DNA of 64,000 bases, taken from contig JASMDC010000004.1 in assembly GCA_030753015.1 (NCBI GenBank), positions 84,046-148,045 of the forward strand, in the 5' to 3' direction. Each line of letters opens with the position of its first letter. Position 1 is the stretch's first letter. A program made the position numbers and the translations under genes. The notes under the pieces were generated by a model, which saw only the letters and a list, made by a program, of their open reading frames with translations, searched no databases and had not been told where the DNA came from. Below, piece by piece: positions 42,319 through 52,009 of this stretch. The DNA comes from Candidatus Undinarchaeales archaeon (lineage in GTDB: Archaea; SpSt-1190; JASMDC01).

Positions 42319-43160
42319 GTCCCCGCCTCCAAAGAGACGAAGTCGGAAATCGATTTCCTGCCGCCCCTGTCGCCGCTCGCACCGTCCCATACGGCGAACG
42401 CGATGGAGTAGGTCTCCCCGGGAGTGAAGGCGGCGTCCACCTCCGGATCGGAGGCGGTGAGCGAGCGCCTGAACATGACGTGCCAAGTGCCGTCGATCCA
42501 GAAGCCCCTGCCCTCCACCAGGCTCACGTTCTTGCGGGTTAGCGTGGCGATCCCTGTTGCGATTATGTCATTTACGGCAGATACGTGTTCGAGGCCCATG
42601 ACCGTGAGCGTCTCATTCTCCTCGAAGGGATAGTAGTAATCCGCGTACACCCTGGCCCCCGGCCCCTTTCCCGACCAGAACTCCCTGTCCTGGTTGGCCT
42701 TCCATTGCCAGATATTGGAGCTCCCCATGAAGCCCATCATGAGGGTCGAGTTGGGCACGTCCTCGCCCAGAGGGAACATGATGGCGTTAGCGTCGGAGAA
42801 CGTGTTCCCCCCATGGATCTCGTCCAAGGTATCGTCCTTATAGCTCAAATAGAAGTAGATGTCCTTCTTATTGTGGAAGGCCTTCACGGTTACGGACGGC
42901 ACCGAATCCTTCGGCCACGGGAGGACCATCAACTGGTAGAACAGCTTGATCTCCTTGGAATCGATGCCCTCCCACTCGTCCAACGACGTCGCCCCCCTGA
43001 AATCGATGTCCTTGTCGATAAAGGGAGCCTTGAGGACCACCCGTTCATACTCGTAGTCGGCAGGGATGCCCCATGCATGTTGCATGCCGTAACGGACCAG
43101 GCCCAGGAACAATGCAATCAAGACGATAGACAATACTATGACGGTGTTCTTCTTCATCAT
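42315..43160 (-). CDS. EB_dh-type heme b-binding protein, copy 2 (probable gamma subunit)
   Basis: 281 residues with an N-terminal anchor (TVIVLSIVLIALFLGLVRYG) and an EB_dh domain parallel to copy 1: VKAFHNKKDIYFYLSYKDDT, FSDANAIMFPL, WQWKANQDREFW, GTWHVMFRRSL, IAFAVWDGASGDRGGRK. It sits immediately after the TorD chaperone of the Mo enzyme. It is therefore the likelier gamma subunit, passing electrons between the NarH-like subunit and the copper or quinone partners. Confidence 0.87.
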   Translation of the reverse strand: MMKKNTVIVLSIVLIALFLGLVRYGMQHAWGIPADYEYERVVLKAPFIDKDIDFRGATSLDEWEGIDSKEIKLFYQLMVLPWPKDSVPSVTVKAFHNKKDIYFYLSYKDDTLDEIHGGNTFSDANAIMFPLGEDVPNSTLMMGFMGSSNIWQWKANQDREFWSGKGPGARVYADYYYPFEENETLTVMGLEHVSAVNDIIATGIATLTRKNVSLVEGRGFWIDGTWHVMFRRSLTASDPEVDAAFTPGETYSIAFAVWDGASGDRGGRKSISDFVSLEAGT

Positions 43161-43717
43161 GCATCCCTCCCGAGGAAGCGTTCATCGGATTCCAGGAACT
43201 CGAGCAGTTCCTGTGCGGTCTCCCGATAGAAACCGTTCTCGGACTTGGCGAGGATCGCTTCCGCTATCTTCGTTGCCGCGGGATGTACGTGCCTGCGGAA
43301 GAACTTCCTCTCCGCATCCTGGCATATCCGGGCCTTCTCGCGGGCGTCCTCGGTGTCGCCGTTCTTGAGGGCATGAAGCCTTTTGAAGATGAGATAGTGC
43401 ATGAACTCGAGCTCGCCTGACAGGGAATCCGGTCGGTCCCTGTCCGGCTCAACGCCGAAGGCCCGGTAGAACCCCATGATGTCGGCCAACTCGTTCGACC
43501 GCTGGAACTCGTTCTTCGCAAGGTGCTCCGTCCCGTAGAGCCAGACCTCGCTGGCCCTGAAGAGCCCGTCATATGCCCGCTTCAGCTCGTCCAGTTCCTT
43601 GTTCGAGAACGAACCCTTGAAGAATGAGAGGAATTGATCGTCGGGGTACGAGAACGCAACGGCGAAGCTCTTGTAGGTGAGCATCCGGTCCCTCTCGCCC
43701 CTTTCCTTCTTGCTCAT
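43157..43717 (-). CDS. TorD/NarJ-family chaperone for the class II Mo enzyme
   Basis: 186 residues, mostly helical: FAVAFSYPDDQFLSFF, LAKNEFQRSNELADIMGFYRAFG, LSGELEFMHYLIFKRLHAL, and FFRRHVHPAA. The E-L-x-F-M-x-x-L core is typical of the DdhD/ClrD/NarJ group. It matures the catalytic subunit before Tat export. ATG 43717 has a GGAGGTG site at ideal spacing; the upstream ATG 43723 touches that site. Confidence 0.88.
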   Translation of the reverse strand: MSKKERGERDRMLTYKSFAVAFSYPDDQFLSFFKGSFSNKELDELKRAYDGLFRASEVWLYGTEHLAKNEFQRSNELADIMGFYRAFGVEPDRDRPDSLSGELEFMHYLIFKRLHALKNGDTEDAREKARICQDAERKFFRRHVHPAATKIAEAILAKSENGFYRETAQELLEFLESDERFLGRDA

Positions 43718-43739
43718 GTCCATCACCTCCGTCACAGGC

Positions 43740-44879
43740 TCAGCTGATGCTGATCCTATGGACATCCCGTTGTCCGTCATAGACGTCCCTCACGACGATC
43801 GGCTCCTTCAACGGCACCTTGATGATCTCCTTCCCGTCCGCGTCATACCCATAACAGGAGCCGCTGTCCAGGTCCCCCTCGACCTTGAACGAGTGGATGA
43901 TATTGTCGGTGGCGCCGAAGAGCATCAGGAGACCGATGAGGTTCATGTCCTCGGTGGCCTTCTTGTAGCGCTCGACCGCCTCATTTGCACCGGGACCGAA
44001 GAGCTGTCGGTTGAAATCCTCCGGTACATGGATGGGGGGGATGTAGTACACGTTAGGCTCGGTGCCGAACTGCGGATAGAGGGGACGCGCGATCTTTGCG
44101 ATGTGTACGAGGTAGTCGATAGGGTTGTCCTCTCTCGGAGCGTCGGGAGGGCTGATGAAACCGAACATACGAATCTTGCCAATGCAGTTCTGGACGCACT
44201 GGGTCTGTTTGTCGTTCTCGATAGCGGGGTAGCAGGAGATACATTTCTCCGAGTTCCCCGTGTGGGACCGGAACATTGATTTCTTGTAGGGACACGCACG
44301 CACGCATTCCTGGTAGCCACGACACCTCTTCTGGTCGATGAGCACAATGCCGTCGTCCCGTTTGTAGATGGCCTTTCGCGGGCAGGCGGCCACACATGCA
44401 GGATATGTGCAATGGTTGCATATCCGCGCCAGGTAGAACATCCACCGATTGTGGGGCACCTTGATGAACTCGCCCTGCTTGACCGCCTCGTTCACCTCGT
44501 CCTCGCCGATGTTCGGATAGGTGTAGTCCTCCTCGTCGGGGATAAAGCCGAGTATCTCCTCGCCGAAGGACGGGCTCTCGAAGATCGTGTCGCCAACGTA
44601 CCTGTCCCCCCTCCATTTCTGTGTCCCGAGCTTCTCCAGGAGCCTCACATCCCAGCCAAGCGGATAGAACCCCCAAGGCTTGGTTTCCACGTTGTTCCAG
44701 AACATGAACTCCTGGCCCTTTCCGGAGGTCCATGCGTTCTTGCAGGCAATGGTGCACGTCTGGCAGGCGATGCACTTGTTCGTGTCGAAGATCCAGGCCA
44801 CTTGCTTCTCGTGACGCTTCGATGGATACTTGTAGTCCATCTCCCTCCCGATCTGCCAGTTATAGGCCTTGTACGTCAT
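43740..44879 (-). CDS. NarH/EbdB-like Fe-S beta subunit
   Basis: 379 residues with four cysteine groups: [38 protein letters not shown], and CISCYPAIE...CVQNCIGK. In CRGYQEC, a Tyr replaces one ligand position, as in NarH-type subunits holding a [3Fe-4S] cluster. It carries electrons between the Mo subunit and the heme b gamma subunit. The start overlaps the catalytic gene stop (ATGA). There is no Tat signal of its own, so it likely hitch-hikes with the alpha subunit. Confidence 0.93.
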   Translation of the reverse strand: MTYKAYNWQIGREMDYKYPSKRHEKQVAWIFDTNKCIACQTCTIACKNAWTSGKGQEFMFWNNVETKPWGFYPLGWDVRLLEKLGTQKWRGDRYVGDTIFESPSFGEEILGFIPDEEDYTYPNIGEDEVNEAVKQGEFIKVPHNRWMFYLARICNHCTYPACVAACPRKAIYKRDDGIVLIDQKRCRGYQECVRACPYKKSMFRSHTGNSEKCISCYPAIENDKQTQCVQNCIGKIRMFGFISPPDAPREDNPIDYLVHIAKIARPLYPQFGTEPNVYYIPPIHVPEDFNRQLFGPGANEAVERYKKATEDMNLIGLLMLFGATDNIIHSFKVEGDLDSGSCYGYDADGKEIIKVPLKEPIVVRDVYDGQRDVHRISIS

Positions 44880-47800
44880 TGGACGAACCCTCCCTTGATG
44901 AACCTCTTCATCACGTCGCTCTCGTACATCGGCCTCAGGCCCAGGCGGGCGGGTCTCCACAACTTGTTCCCCTCGTAACCCCCGTCCTCGGCTTTAGTGA
45001 ATTTCACGAAGCTGTCCCGGGGAGCCCCGTTGGGACAGTTCACGTCCGCCGCGAATCCCTTTCCTATCACGGGGCCGATGGTGTTCTTCCTAACGAGGCT
45101 GTCCGTCATGAGCGTGGGCCTCAGCCATCCCCTCGTGCAGCTCTGGTGTGAGCCGAACCGGTACATGGCCTGGTACCCGGTCCTCGGATTCCTGGCGAGG
45201 CCATCGGCGTTCTCCAGGTGTCCCTGGACCGAGCCATAGCTTGCGCCGTACATGTGAAACCACGAACGAGAGATCGTCGGGGGGATGCCAAGATAATATC
45301 TGGCGCGCAGCATCAGCCGCGAGAGCCTGTACTCCTCGCTTCCCTCCTTCTTCTCTCCACGATACGGTCGGTCCTCGGGATCGGCATCGACCCAGATATA
45401 ATCACCGTCCTCGATACCCAGGGCCTTGGCATCCTGAGGGTTGATATCGACGTACCCTTCACCCACCCAGGGCATGCGCTTGTCCCTTCGGTACGGATCA
45501 CCGAATGGACCGAAAAACATGGCGATGACGTCGATGTCCACGGGCATGGTATGTGAGGAATGCCGGTATTTAGGGGTGATGTAGACGTGTGAGAAGCCTT
45601 CCTTCTTCAGGGGATGGGACGACACTAAAAGCTCGTTCGGCGTCATGACGACGTTCCTCACCTGACGTACCTCGCCGGAGCGGTCGTCCTTCGCAATCCC
45701 GTACGCCTCCGGTCCCGTGGGTCTGAGGGCAGGGTGTGGTTTTGCAACGATCACGTTCGGCTCGTACATTGTCCCGTCCACTGTCTCCCGGTGAACGGGC
45801 AGGTTCTCCCCGTACTCGATGAACTCGTCCTCGTCCCGGTAGAACTCGAGCCTTCCCGTCTTGGAGTACCACTGCTTGTCCTCGTTGGACTGCTCCCAAC
45901 CGATTATCTTGGGGTAGGTGCGGCTCATCATGAGGGCGGGTATCCCCTGAGCGGAATTCTTCGCCAGTTCGGCGAAATCATACCCCTTCGTCATGGAGGT
46001 TGCGTCCATGATCCTCTGGATGTAGACGCCGACCTTCCCCTCGTTGACGAACTTCCAGTAATCGTTGAACCGTTCGTCCCCCAGGATCCTTGCCAGGGCA
46101 GCCGATACACCGGAATACACCTCGATGTCGCCCCTCGTATCGTGTATCCGCTCGAGCGGTGACGGGGTGAAGATCTGCAGGAAGGGATTGGTCACCGAGG
46201 CGGTGGCGTCCGGATGCTTGAACTCGCCCCAGGAGTCCACGGGATAGACCACGTCCGCATACTCGCAGGACGCCGTCCACCACCACTCGCTCACGGCCAT
46301 CATCTCGATCTTTGGAAGGACATTCACCACCATGTCGTAATGCCCCTTCAGGTTGCCGAAGATGGAGTTGGCGTTGCAGAACATGAGCGACTTGGTGGGG
46401 GTGGGGATGTGGGACGCGCCGGTGAACATCTTGTTCCCCACCTTCAGCGGATGGTCCCCGTGGTTGTAGTAATGCGCCGATTCGAACTTGAAGTACCGTT
46501 TCAGCCTCGAGCTCTTCTCCTCATCGAGCTCGATGTCGAACGGGTTCTCCGCGATGTACTTGCCCATGCCGTCGAAGTACGCTGCTCGGTAGTTCCCCGC
46601 AAAGCTACCGACGTTTCCGCCGTGCGTCCCCACGTTCTTGGTGAGGGCGCACACCAGAAAGATTGCCCGATCCTTCAGGTCTGCGTTGAAGAACTGGTTG
46701 GGGCCCATCCCAACGGCGATGAGGGTCTTTCCCTTGTTCGCAGCGATGTCGCGTGCAAGGCTCGTGATCGCCTCCTTGGGCGCCCACGTGAGCCTTGAGA
46801 CAGTTTCGGGATCGAAGTTCTCCGTGAGGTACTCCGATATGAGGCTGAACACGGTCCTGACCTCGACCTTCGTGTCGCCGATGTCGATCTCGCGCGCGGC
46901 ATCCAGGTCGGGTGAGATCCCTTTCTCCTTGAAGTACTTGCCGACCTCGTCACGGGTCACAGCCGCGAGTCCATCCTTGCTCTCGTCCCACACGACGAAG
47001 TTGCCCCACTCATCGAGCAGCGTCTCGGATATGACCTGCTTCCCATCCGCCTTTATCGGGGCGGGAGCGCTCTCGCCCTTCTTGAGGACGATGGTCTCCC
47101 TTCTCTCGGTGGGAGGGGCAAAGCCCGGGAGCACGTCCTCGGCACGAACCAGCTTGAGGGTGTCCATCCTCACCAGGAGCGGGAGGTCCGTTCTGCTGTT
47201 AACGTACTCCTCGTCGTACAGCCCTTCCTTGATGATCACGTAGGCCAGCCCCAGGGCGAAGACGGGATCGGAGGCGGGCCTGATGATGATCACCTCGTCG
47301 GACTTGGAGGCGACCGACGAGTATTCCACGGTCACGGTAACGACCTTGGAGCCCTTCACCCGGGCCTCGGTGAGCCAGTGGGCGTCGGGCATCTTGGTGG
47401 ATATCCAGTTCATTCCCCAGGGTATGATCAGCTTTGCGTTCTCTGCATCCACGAGGTCGAAATCAACCGTCTGCTGACCCGTCACCATGGGGTGGCCGGG
47501 AGGCAAATCCGTGTGCCAGGTGTAGTTGTCCCATCCCTTCGCCCCAAGTGCGGTCTCCGGGGTCGTCCCCCTGATATGGGTGTCAAGGAGGGCCAGGGAG
47601 TTCGCGAAGCGATACATCCCGAACACGCGTGTGATCCCCAACAACGGCATGCCACCGCGGAACTTGAGCACCTGGGTGCCTGCGCCCTTGGTGGCCTCGA
47701 TCACCTCCGGGTCGTAGAGGAGCTCGCCCGTCCTCTCGTCCGTCTGGATCCCGAGCAACTTCTGACCCGCATCTCCGCTGTAAGTGGTGGCAATGTTGAT

Positions 47801-48349
47801 CATCGACTTGGCGACTATATCGAAGATCTCGTCCCAGGAGACCTTCACGAAGTTCTCCTTGCCCCGATTGAAATACTCCAGCGGCGGTCTACCGTCCTCG
47901 CCCCGGGGGAAGCCCGCCTCGATCCATCTCTTGAAGCCCTCCCTGACCATGGGATACTTGACCCGCCTCGGTCCGTAGATCCTGCGGATCAGCGTCAGGC
48001 CCTTCTGACACAGTCGCGGCTCCCATCGTGGGGATGCGGTGTTGCCGTACAGGTCCTTCGCCTTACTATAGCCGTAGCTGGGTCCGATCCTCGTGATGAC
48101 GCCGTTCTTGACATAGGCCTTGAGGAGGCAGTTGTGGGTGTCATTGGGCGCGCACATGAAGTGGAACGTGGAGTCATGCCTGAACTGGTCCCGGTAGATC
48201 TTCTCCCAGTCCCTCTCCGGATAGTGGTCCAGGGGATTGTCGGTCGTTGTAGAGTACACGAGATTCGAGAGGAGCGGCTTGCTCAACGCAAGCCCGGCAA
48301 GACCGGTCAAGGAAAGCGTCAGGAACTTCCTACGTGGTATCTGTTTCAT
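44876..48349 (-). CDS. Class II molybdopterin oxidoreductase, EbdA/DdhA/NarG-like catalytic subunit
   Basis: 1157 residues. Tat signal: [19 protein letters not shown]. Cluster region: [21 protein letters not shown] with a later CQKG, the arrangement of ethylbenzene/DMS dehydrogenase-like enzymes. The Asp of [16 protein letters not shown] aligns with the Mo-ligand Asp of NarG. The enzyme faces outward. Possible substrates in this clade include hydrocarbons, DMS, nitrate, (per)chlorate and selenate; the sequence does not decide. A TATA-like TTTTTAAAGC (minus, about 48405) lies upstream, and the 48350-48585 gap has no supported gene. Confidence 0.92.
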   Translation of the reverse strand: MKQIPRRKFLTLSLTGLAGLALSKPLLSNLVYSTTTDNPLDHYPERDWEKIYRDQFRHDSTFHFMCAPNDTHNCLLKAYVKNGVITRIGPSYGYSKAKDLYGNTASPRWEPRLCQKGLTLIRRIYGPRRVKYPMVREGFKRWIEAGFPRGEDGRPPLEYFNRGKENFVKVSWDEIFDIVAKSMINIATTYSGDAGQKLLGIQTDERTGELLYDPEVIEATKGAGTQVLKFRGGMPLLGITRVFGMYRFANSLALLDTHIRGTTPETALGAKGWDNYTWHTDLPPGHPMVTGQQTVDFDLVDAENAKLIIPWGMNWISTKMPDAHWLTEARVKGSKVVTVTVEYSSVASKSDEVIIIRPASDPVFALGLAYVIIKEGLYDEEYVNSRTDLPLLVRMDTLKLVRAEDVLPGFAPPTERRETIVLKKGESAPAPIKADGKQVISETLLDEWGNFVVWDESKDGLAAVTRDEVGKYFKEKGISPDLDAAREIDIGDTKVEVRTVFSLISEYLTENFDPETVSRLTWAPKEAITSLARDIAANKGKTLIAVGMGPNQFFNADLKDRAIFLVCALTKNVGTHGGNVGSFAGNYRAAYFDGMGKYIAENPFDIELDEEKSSRLKRYFKFESAHYYNHGDHPLKVGNKMFTGASHIPTPTKSLMFCNANSIFGNLKGHYDMVVNVLPKIEMMAVSEWWWTASCEYADVVYPVDSWGEFKHPDATASVTNPFLQIFTPSPLERIHDTRGDIEVYSGVSAALARILGDERFNDYWKFVNEGKVGVYIQRIMDATSMTKGYDFAELAKNSAQGIPALMMSRTYPKIIGWEQSNEDKQWYSKTGRLEFYRDEDEFIEYGENLPVHRETVDGTMYEPNVIVAKPHPALRPTGPEAYGIAKDDRSGEVRQVRNVVMTPNELLVSSHPLKKEGFSHVYITPKYRHSSHTMPVDIDVIAMFFGPFGDPYRRDKRMPWVGEGYVDINPQDAKALGIEDGDYIWVDADPEDRPYRGEKKEGSEEYRLSRLMLRARYYLGIPPTISRSWFHMYGASYGSVQGHLENADGLARNPRTGYQAMYRFGSHQSCTRGWLRPTLMTDSLVRKNTIGPVIGKGFAADVNCPNGAPRDSFVKFTKAEDGGYEGNKLWRPARLGLRPMYESDVMKRFIKGGFVQ

Positions 48350-48585
48350 TGCAATCCCCTGCTATCAATATCGAGTAGAAGCAAGAACAAAAAAAGGAAA
48401 TAAGCTTTAAAAATGATGCGTTGACACCCTTAACTATCGAAGGTTTTTCCGGGGTTTGACCTTCCATCTTTCATCGGTCGTGGACAAGGATACATCCTCG
48501 AGCGCCGTTGGGATCGGTCAGCCCCGTGCCCACCTTCGTGACAATTACAAGGCGACCTGTCGTCGTTGACGATAGAACCCCATTA

Positions 48586-50115
48586 TCAGTCCATGGCCTG
48601 CTTGAGGCCGAGGAAGATGTTCTTTTGTCTCTCGATATAGAGGTACATGTACGCAACAGAGGCGGCGAACACCAGTCCTAGGATGACCACGTAGGCCGTG
48701 ACCTGCTGTCCGAATCCCTCCCAGGCATAGGCCAGCGTCAGGAGGAGCCCCGTGGCAAGGTGGCTGGTGACGGTCAGGGCGTTGGCCGGCACTAGGTCGA
48801 ACGACTCATCGTAGTGTCTCCTGGCGTGGGCGATGGCCCTGAGCGAGAGCGGGAGCGTGATGAAGGCCAGTAGGGTGGCCTGGGGCAGACGTTCGGCGAT
48901 CACACCGGCCAAGATGACGAGGTGCGCCGACACCATGAGCGCTCCGTACACCACCGACGCCCGTGACCGCCCAAGCCTGACCACCAGAGTCTTCTTGCCC
49001 ACCGCCTTGTCGGCCGCGTAGTCGGGGAACTCGTTTATCCAGAGCACTGCCGTTATGAGGAGCGCCACGGGGAGGCTGGCCAGTACCGGGACCCAGCTCA
49101 GTTGCTGCGTCTGCACGAAGTAGGCGCCCAGGGTCATCAGGACGCCGAAGTTCAACCCGATGAGAAGCTCCCCCACACCCCTGCCCGCCCAGTTGAACGG
49201 ACGCCCGGTGTAGAACATCCCCGAGACGAACCCGAACACACCCAGCGCGAGAACGACCGGACCCCTCGCCCACGTCAGGTAGAGGCCGATCAGGCTGGCG
49301 AGGAAGAAGCTGAGGAGTCCGCCCGTCAGCACCTCGAGAGGGGAAAGCAGGCCCGACTGGATCACTCGGCTCCCACCACTGAAGGGCCTGACGAACTCCG
49401 TGTTCGCCTCGTCGTTGCCGCTCACGTGGTCGAAGTAGTCGTTGACCACGTTGGCGCCGATGTGCAGCAGCACTGCAGCGATCAAGGTCAGGGCGAAATA
49501 CCCCCAGTGGAGCATCCCGGTCCCTTCCCATGCCACGGCCGAGCCGAGCAGGACGGGAACGATACTAGCGGTGAGGAACGGCATCCTGATCTCCATCAGC
49601 CAGCTCCTGGCCTTGGTCCTCAGCTGCTCCCCGTCGCTGACCACCGTCCGGTTCTCCGGGTACTCGAGCACAGTGGGCGGCAGCCCCTGGACGATCTCCT
49701 TGAAGATTCGGAGCTTGACCACCTCCGGCGCCACCTTGATGCAGTCCAGGATACCCTCGTTTCCCGCACCCACCAGGTGCTTGACCACCGGCGATCTCTT
49801 TGCGGTGAGCTCGAGTGCCCTCTGTCGCTCTTTCCGATCCTTCACGATCACGGCCTTGCCGCTGATCTCCACCTCGTGCGAATCGTTGATATCGTCCCCT
49901 CCCTTGTAGACGAGGAGCGATACCGAGGGGTGGTGGGTGATCTGCACGGTCTTGGGATCACCCTTCATGGTGGCCAGATAGAGATTGAGATCATCGTCGG
50001 AGGCGAAGTGCATCATGCGGTTCCTCGTCCCTCCACCGGCCGATGTTGCCACCGCGGCCACGGGTATGCTCTCCAGGACCGACTGGATCTCGGCCTTCGT
50101 GTGTTGCGTTTTCAT
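48586..50115 (-). CDS. UbiA/MenA-family prenyltransferase fused to a pyridoxamine-oxidase-like barrel
   Basis: 509 residues. The first 155 resemble an FMN-binding split barrel (VAAVATSAGGGTRNRMMHF, LYLATMKGDPKTVQI). The remainder is a UbiA membrane prenyltransferase with about nine helices and the two Mg/diphosphate motifs NVVNDYFDHVSGND and NEFPDYAADKAVGK, closest in style to MenA. It would attach a polyprenyl chain to a quinone precursor. The fusion is unusual. GAGGTGAGAGG precedes ATG 50115. Confidence 0.88.
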   Translation of the reverse strand: MKTQHTKAEIQSVLESIPVAAVATSAGGGTRNRMMHFASDDDLNLYLATMKGDPKTVQITHHPSVSLLVYKGGDDINDSHEVEISGKAVIVKDRKERQRALELTAKRSPVVKHLVGAGNEGILDCIKVAPEVVKLRIFKEIVQGLPPTVLEYPENRTVVSDGEQLRTKARSWLMEIRMPFLTASIVPVLLGSAVAWEGTGMLHWGYFALTLIAAVLLHIGANVVNDYFDHVSGNDEANTEFVRPFSGGSRVIQSGLLSPLEVLTGGLLSFFLASLIGLYLTWARGPVVLALGVFGFVSGMFYTGRPFNWAGRGVGELLIGLNFGVLMTLGAYFVQTQQLSWVPVLASLPVALLITAVLWINEFPDYAADKAVGKKTLVVRLGRSRASVVYGALMVSAHLVILAGVIAERLPQATLLAFITLPLSLRAIAHARRHYDESFDLVPANALTVTSHLATGLLLTLAYAWEGFGQQVTAYVVILGLVFAASVAYMYLYIERQKNIFLGLKQAMD

Positions 50116-50555
50116 CCTCTCACCTCAAAACCCCGAAGAACCACAGCATCCGGGCTCAATCGCCACGTCGAACGTAAATGTTGGATACATTGTCGCGACC
50201 TCGGTCATCCCATTTTGGTCGAGTACCTGAGATAACCGACGATGGAATCTTAACAATTGTTATATTTCTTTGCACCCGCTCCACGGACAGCGCTTTCATC
50301 TCGGCACGGCACCCCTCTTTCCCGTTCGACCTCCGGATGATGCCCTTGGAACAAACCATCACATCCTCTGGACGGGAGTTCACTTGTATTGCCATCACGG
50401 TTGTTCAGACCGCATATGCATGTCCTATCCGCTACGCCAGCTCGGACACGCGCGCCCTCATGGGTACGTCTCTCGAACGATAATCAGGGTGCGACATCTG
50501 CTGGAACACGAGCAGAAAACTGGGAAGCTCCCTAGCATCGATGGTGAGTAAGCCC
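50116..50555. other. 440-bp intergenic region
   Basis: No gene is convincing here. Several frames of 80-100 codons exist on both strands but lack family features. The region holds the TTAACAATTGTTAT palindrome at 50250, about 135 bases upstream of the prenyltransferase start. Confidence 0.5.
50250..50263. promoter_or_regulatory. Palindromic site TTAACAATTGTTAT upstream of the prenyltransferase
   Basis: The core TAACAATTGTTA is a perfect 12-bp palindrome and matches the site at 33505-33518. On the minus strand AAATATAAC beside it could be the TATA element. Confidence 0.5.
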
Positions 50556-51095
50556 TCAGGTCCCTTCCGCCAGCACCATCCCCTCGTCGAGGTCCCCATC
50601 AGAGACTACTTCGGATCCGAGGCAGCGTTTGTACTCCTTTAGGATGATGAAGGTGTGCTCGTTGTTGATACCCTCGATGGTGAATAACTCCTTCCTCAGG
50701 AACGTGTTCAGCTCCTCTTGCCCTTTGAATAGGCCATGAACCATGAGGTTGTAGTTCCCCGAGACGGAATACATGAGCGTCACCTGGGGGAGCACCTTCA
50801 GTCGGTTGGTCACCGTCTCCACCATGTTGGGCGAGATGTTGAGGCCGAAGATCACGGAGATGTCCTTTCCGAACTTCTTCGGATCTATAGCCGTGATGAA
50901 TCCGGTGATGTACCCCTCATCCATGAGCCTCCGAACACGGCTGCCCACGGTGACGGAGGAGACGCCGATCTCACGTCCGATCTTGCGGAAGGACTTGCGT
51001 GCATCTTTGTTGAGATGTGTGAGAATCCTCTTATCGATCGAGTCGATACCGACCGAGGAATCCATTCTCGGTCGGGCCTTGTTTCTCGCTTCCAT
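50556..51095 (-). CDS. Lrp/AsnC-family transcriptional regulator
   Basis: 179 residues: a winged HTH (SIDKRILTHLNKDARKSFRKIGREIGVSSVTVGSRVRRL) and a C-terminal RAM-like domain (VIFGLNISP, MYSVSGNYNLMVHGLFKG, FTIEGINNEHTFIILKEYK). The start ATG 51095 lies about 25 bases from a TATA-like TTTTTAAAG (51118-51127), so the transcript may be leaderless. A perfect palindrome sits just upstream. The target is unknown; the UbiA fusion gene downstream on the same strand is one candidate. Confidence 0.92.
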   Translation of the reverse strand: MEARNKARPRMDSSVGIDSIDKRILTHLNKDARKSFRKIGREIGVSSVTVGSRVRRLMDEGYITGFITAIDPKKFGKDISVIFGLNISPNMVETVTNRLKVLPQVTLMYSVSGNYNLMVHGLFKGQEELNTFLRKELFTIEGINNEHTFIILKEYKRCLGSEVVSDGDLDEGMVLAEGT

Positions 51096-51131
51096 TGTAA
51101 AGATATTTGGTGTCCTATCTTTAAAAATGTT

Positions 51132-51145
51132 ATCACAATTGTGAT
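51132..51145. promoter_or_regulatory. Perfect palindrome ATCACAATTGTGAT at the lrp promoter
   Basis: A 14-bp perfect dyad immediately upstream of the TATA-like element of the Lrp gene. The CAATTG centre is shared with the ATAACAATTGTTAT sites, but the arms differ (TCA/TGA in place of TAA/TTA). Autoregulation is likely. Confidence 0.5.
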
Positions 51146-51212
51146 GTTTCTAGGTCGCTCTTTTGTTTTTTCCCCTGCCAAGCATACCCGTACCTTTGCT
51201 TATTTCTTTTAA

Positions 51213-51695
51213 TTATCGATCCTCTTCCCCTTTCTTCACTACGCGGACCTCGTCCCCCATCCTAATCTCACCCGGACAGGAAACAGAGGCGAAGTGACTG
51301 TTCTCTCCAAGAGCACAGGCGTTCTCACGGCGGTCCAGACCACAGGAGAGAGGACACTTCCTGCGTGCTGAAGTGATGCGCAGCTGGGCCGTACCGATTC
51401 TCAGCAGGTCCCCACGCTCCAAGCGTTCCCATCCCTCCCCTTCCACAAGGATGTTCTCGCGGAAACGGCCCCTCTTCAGGCATGCCTCTCCCCCGGGGCT
51501 TTCCAAGAACACCCGCATCCCGTCATAGTACAGGAGCGAAAGAGTCCTCTCCTCGACACCGTAATGAGCATCCCTTACATCACCCCCTGCCTCGAGTGTT
51601 AGTGTATCCACTGGAATTGTCCTCCTGCTTTCGTGCTTTTCCCCAGGAGGCACAATCCTTCCTTCGTACACAAAGAGAGCCCTGACCCTCAGCAT
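51213..51695 (-). CDS. MOSC-domain protein
   Basis: 160 residues: GGDVRDAHYGVEERTLSLLYYD, RGRFRENILVEGEGWERLERGDLLRIGTAQLRIT, and cysteines in KCPLSCGLD. MOSC (Mo-cofactor sulfurase C-terminal) domains bind Mo cofactor and transfer sulfur to it or to substrates. Placement near mobA and fdhD, both Mo-enzyme maturation genes, fits a cofactor role. Confidence 0.85.
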   Translation of the reverse strand: MLRVRALFVYEGRIVPPGEKHESRRTIPVDTLTLEAGGDVRDAHYGVEERTLSLLYYDGMRVFLESPGGEACLKRGRFRENILVEGEGWERLERGDLLRIGTAQLRITSARRKCPLSCGLDRRENACALGENSHFASVSCPGEIRMGDEVRVVKKGEEDR

Positions 51696-51867
51696 AGAAT
51701 CGCCCGCAAGACATCTGTTCCCTATGAAGAAGCTGTAAAAAGGTTACGCGAACGGCCCCGACTCAATCGATCGTGAGATTCGATCATTGGTTGCTGAGGC
51801 AGGGCGTTACTGACACGATCTTACAGAGTTTCAGTATAGGTAGGATTTCTTTAATTGAGGTGCTTAA

Positions 51868-51951
51868 GTGGCCTCTGTGTACTACTTCGTGCACACTAAG
51901 GCCCTGTGCCCCCCTTGTGAGAAAAAGGAAGAGAAGAAGGAGAAGAAGTAA
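51868..51951 (+). CDS. 27-residue CxxC mini-protein
   Basis: A GTG-initiated frame with a GAGGTG site six bases before it. The peptide begins with aromatic residues (ASVYYFVHTK), then CPPC, then a pure Lys/Glu tail. A GC-rich hairpin and T-run follow one base after the stop, so the unit has its own ribosome site and terminator. It lies just upstream of mobA. A metal- or redox-active peptide is conceivable; function unknown. Confidence 0.55.
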   Translation: MASVYYFVHTKALCPPCEKKEEKKEKK

Positions 51952-51990
51952 GGCAGGGGGTCACCCCTGCCTCTCCCTTTTTCTTTCTTT
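51952..51990 (+). terminator. Intrinsic terminator after the mini-gene
   Basis: GGCAGGGG-GTCA-CCCCTGCC is a perfect 8-bp stem with a 4-base loop, followed by TCTCCCTTTTTCTTTCTTTC. It would stop or attenuate transcription before mobA, whose ATG is 20 bases further on. Confidence 0.75.
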
Positions 51991-52009
51991 CGATTCCAAC
52001 TACCAATCA

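Noticed and set aside
48471..48585. Protein-like frame downstream of the UbiA stop (minus strand)
   Set aside because: About 37 codons, different start options all inside the UbiA gene, no family resemblance; more likely untranslated sequence.
50156..50398. 80-codon minus-strand frame in the 440-bp gap
   Set aside because: It runs through the TTAACAATTGTTAT operator-like site and shows no family features.
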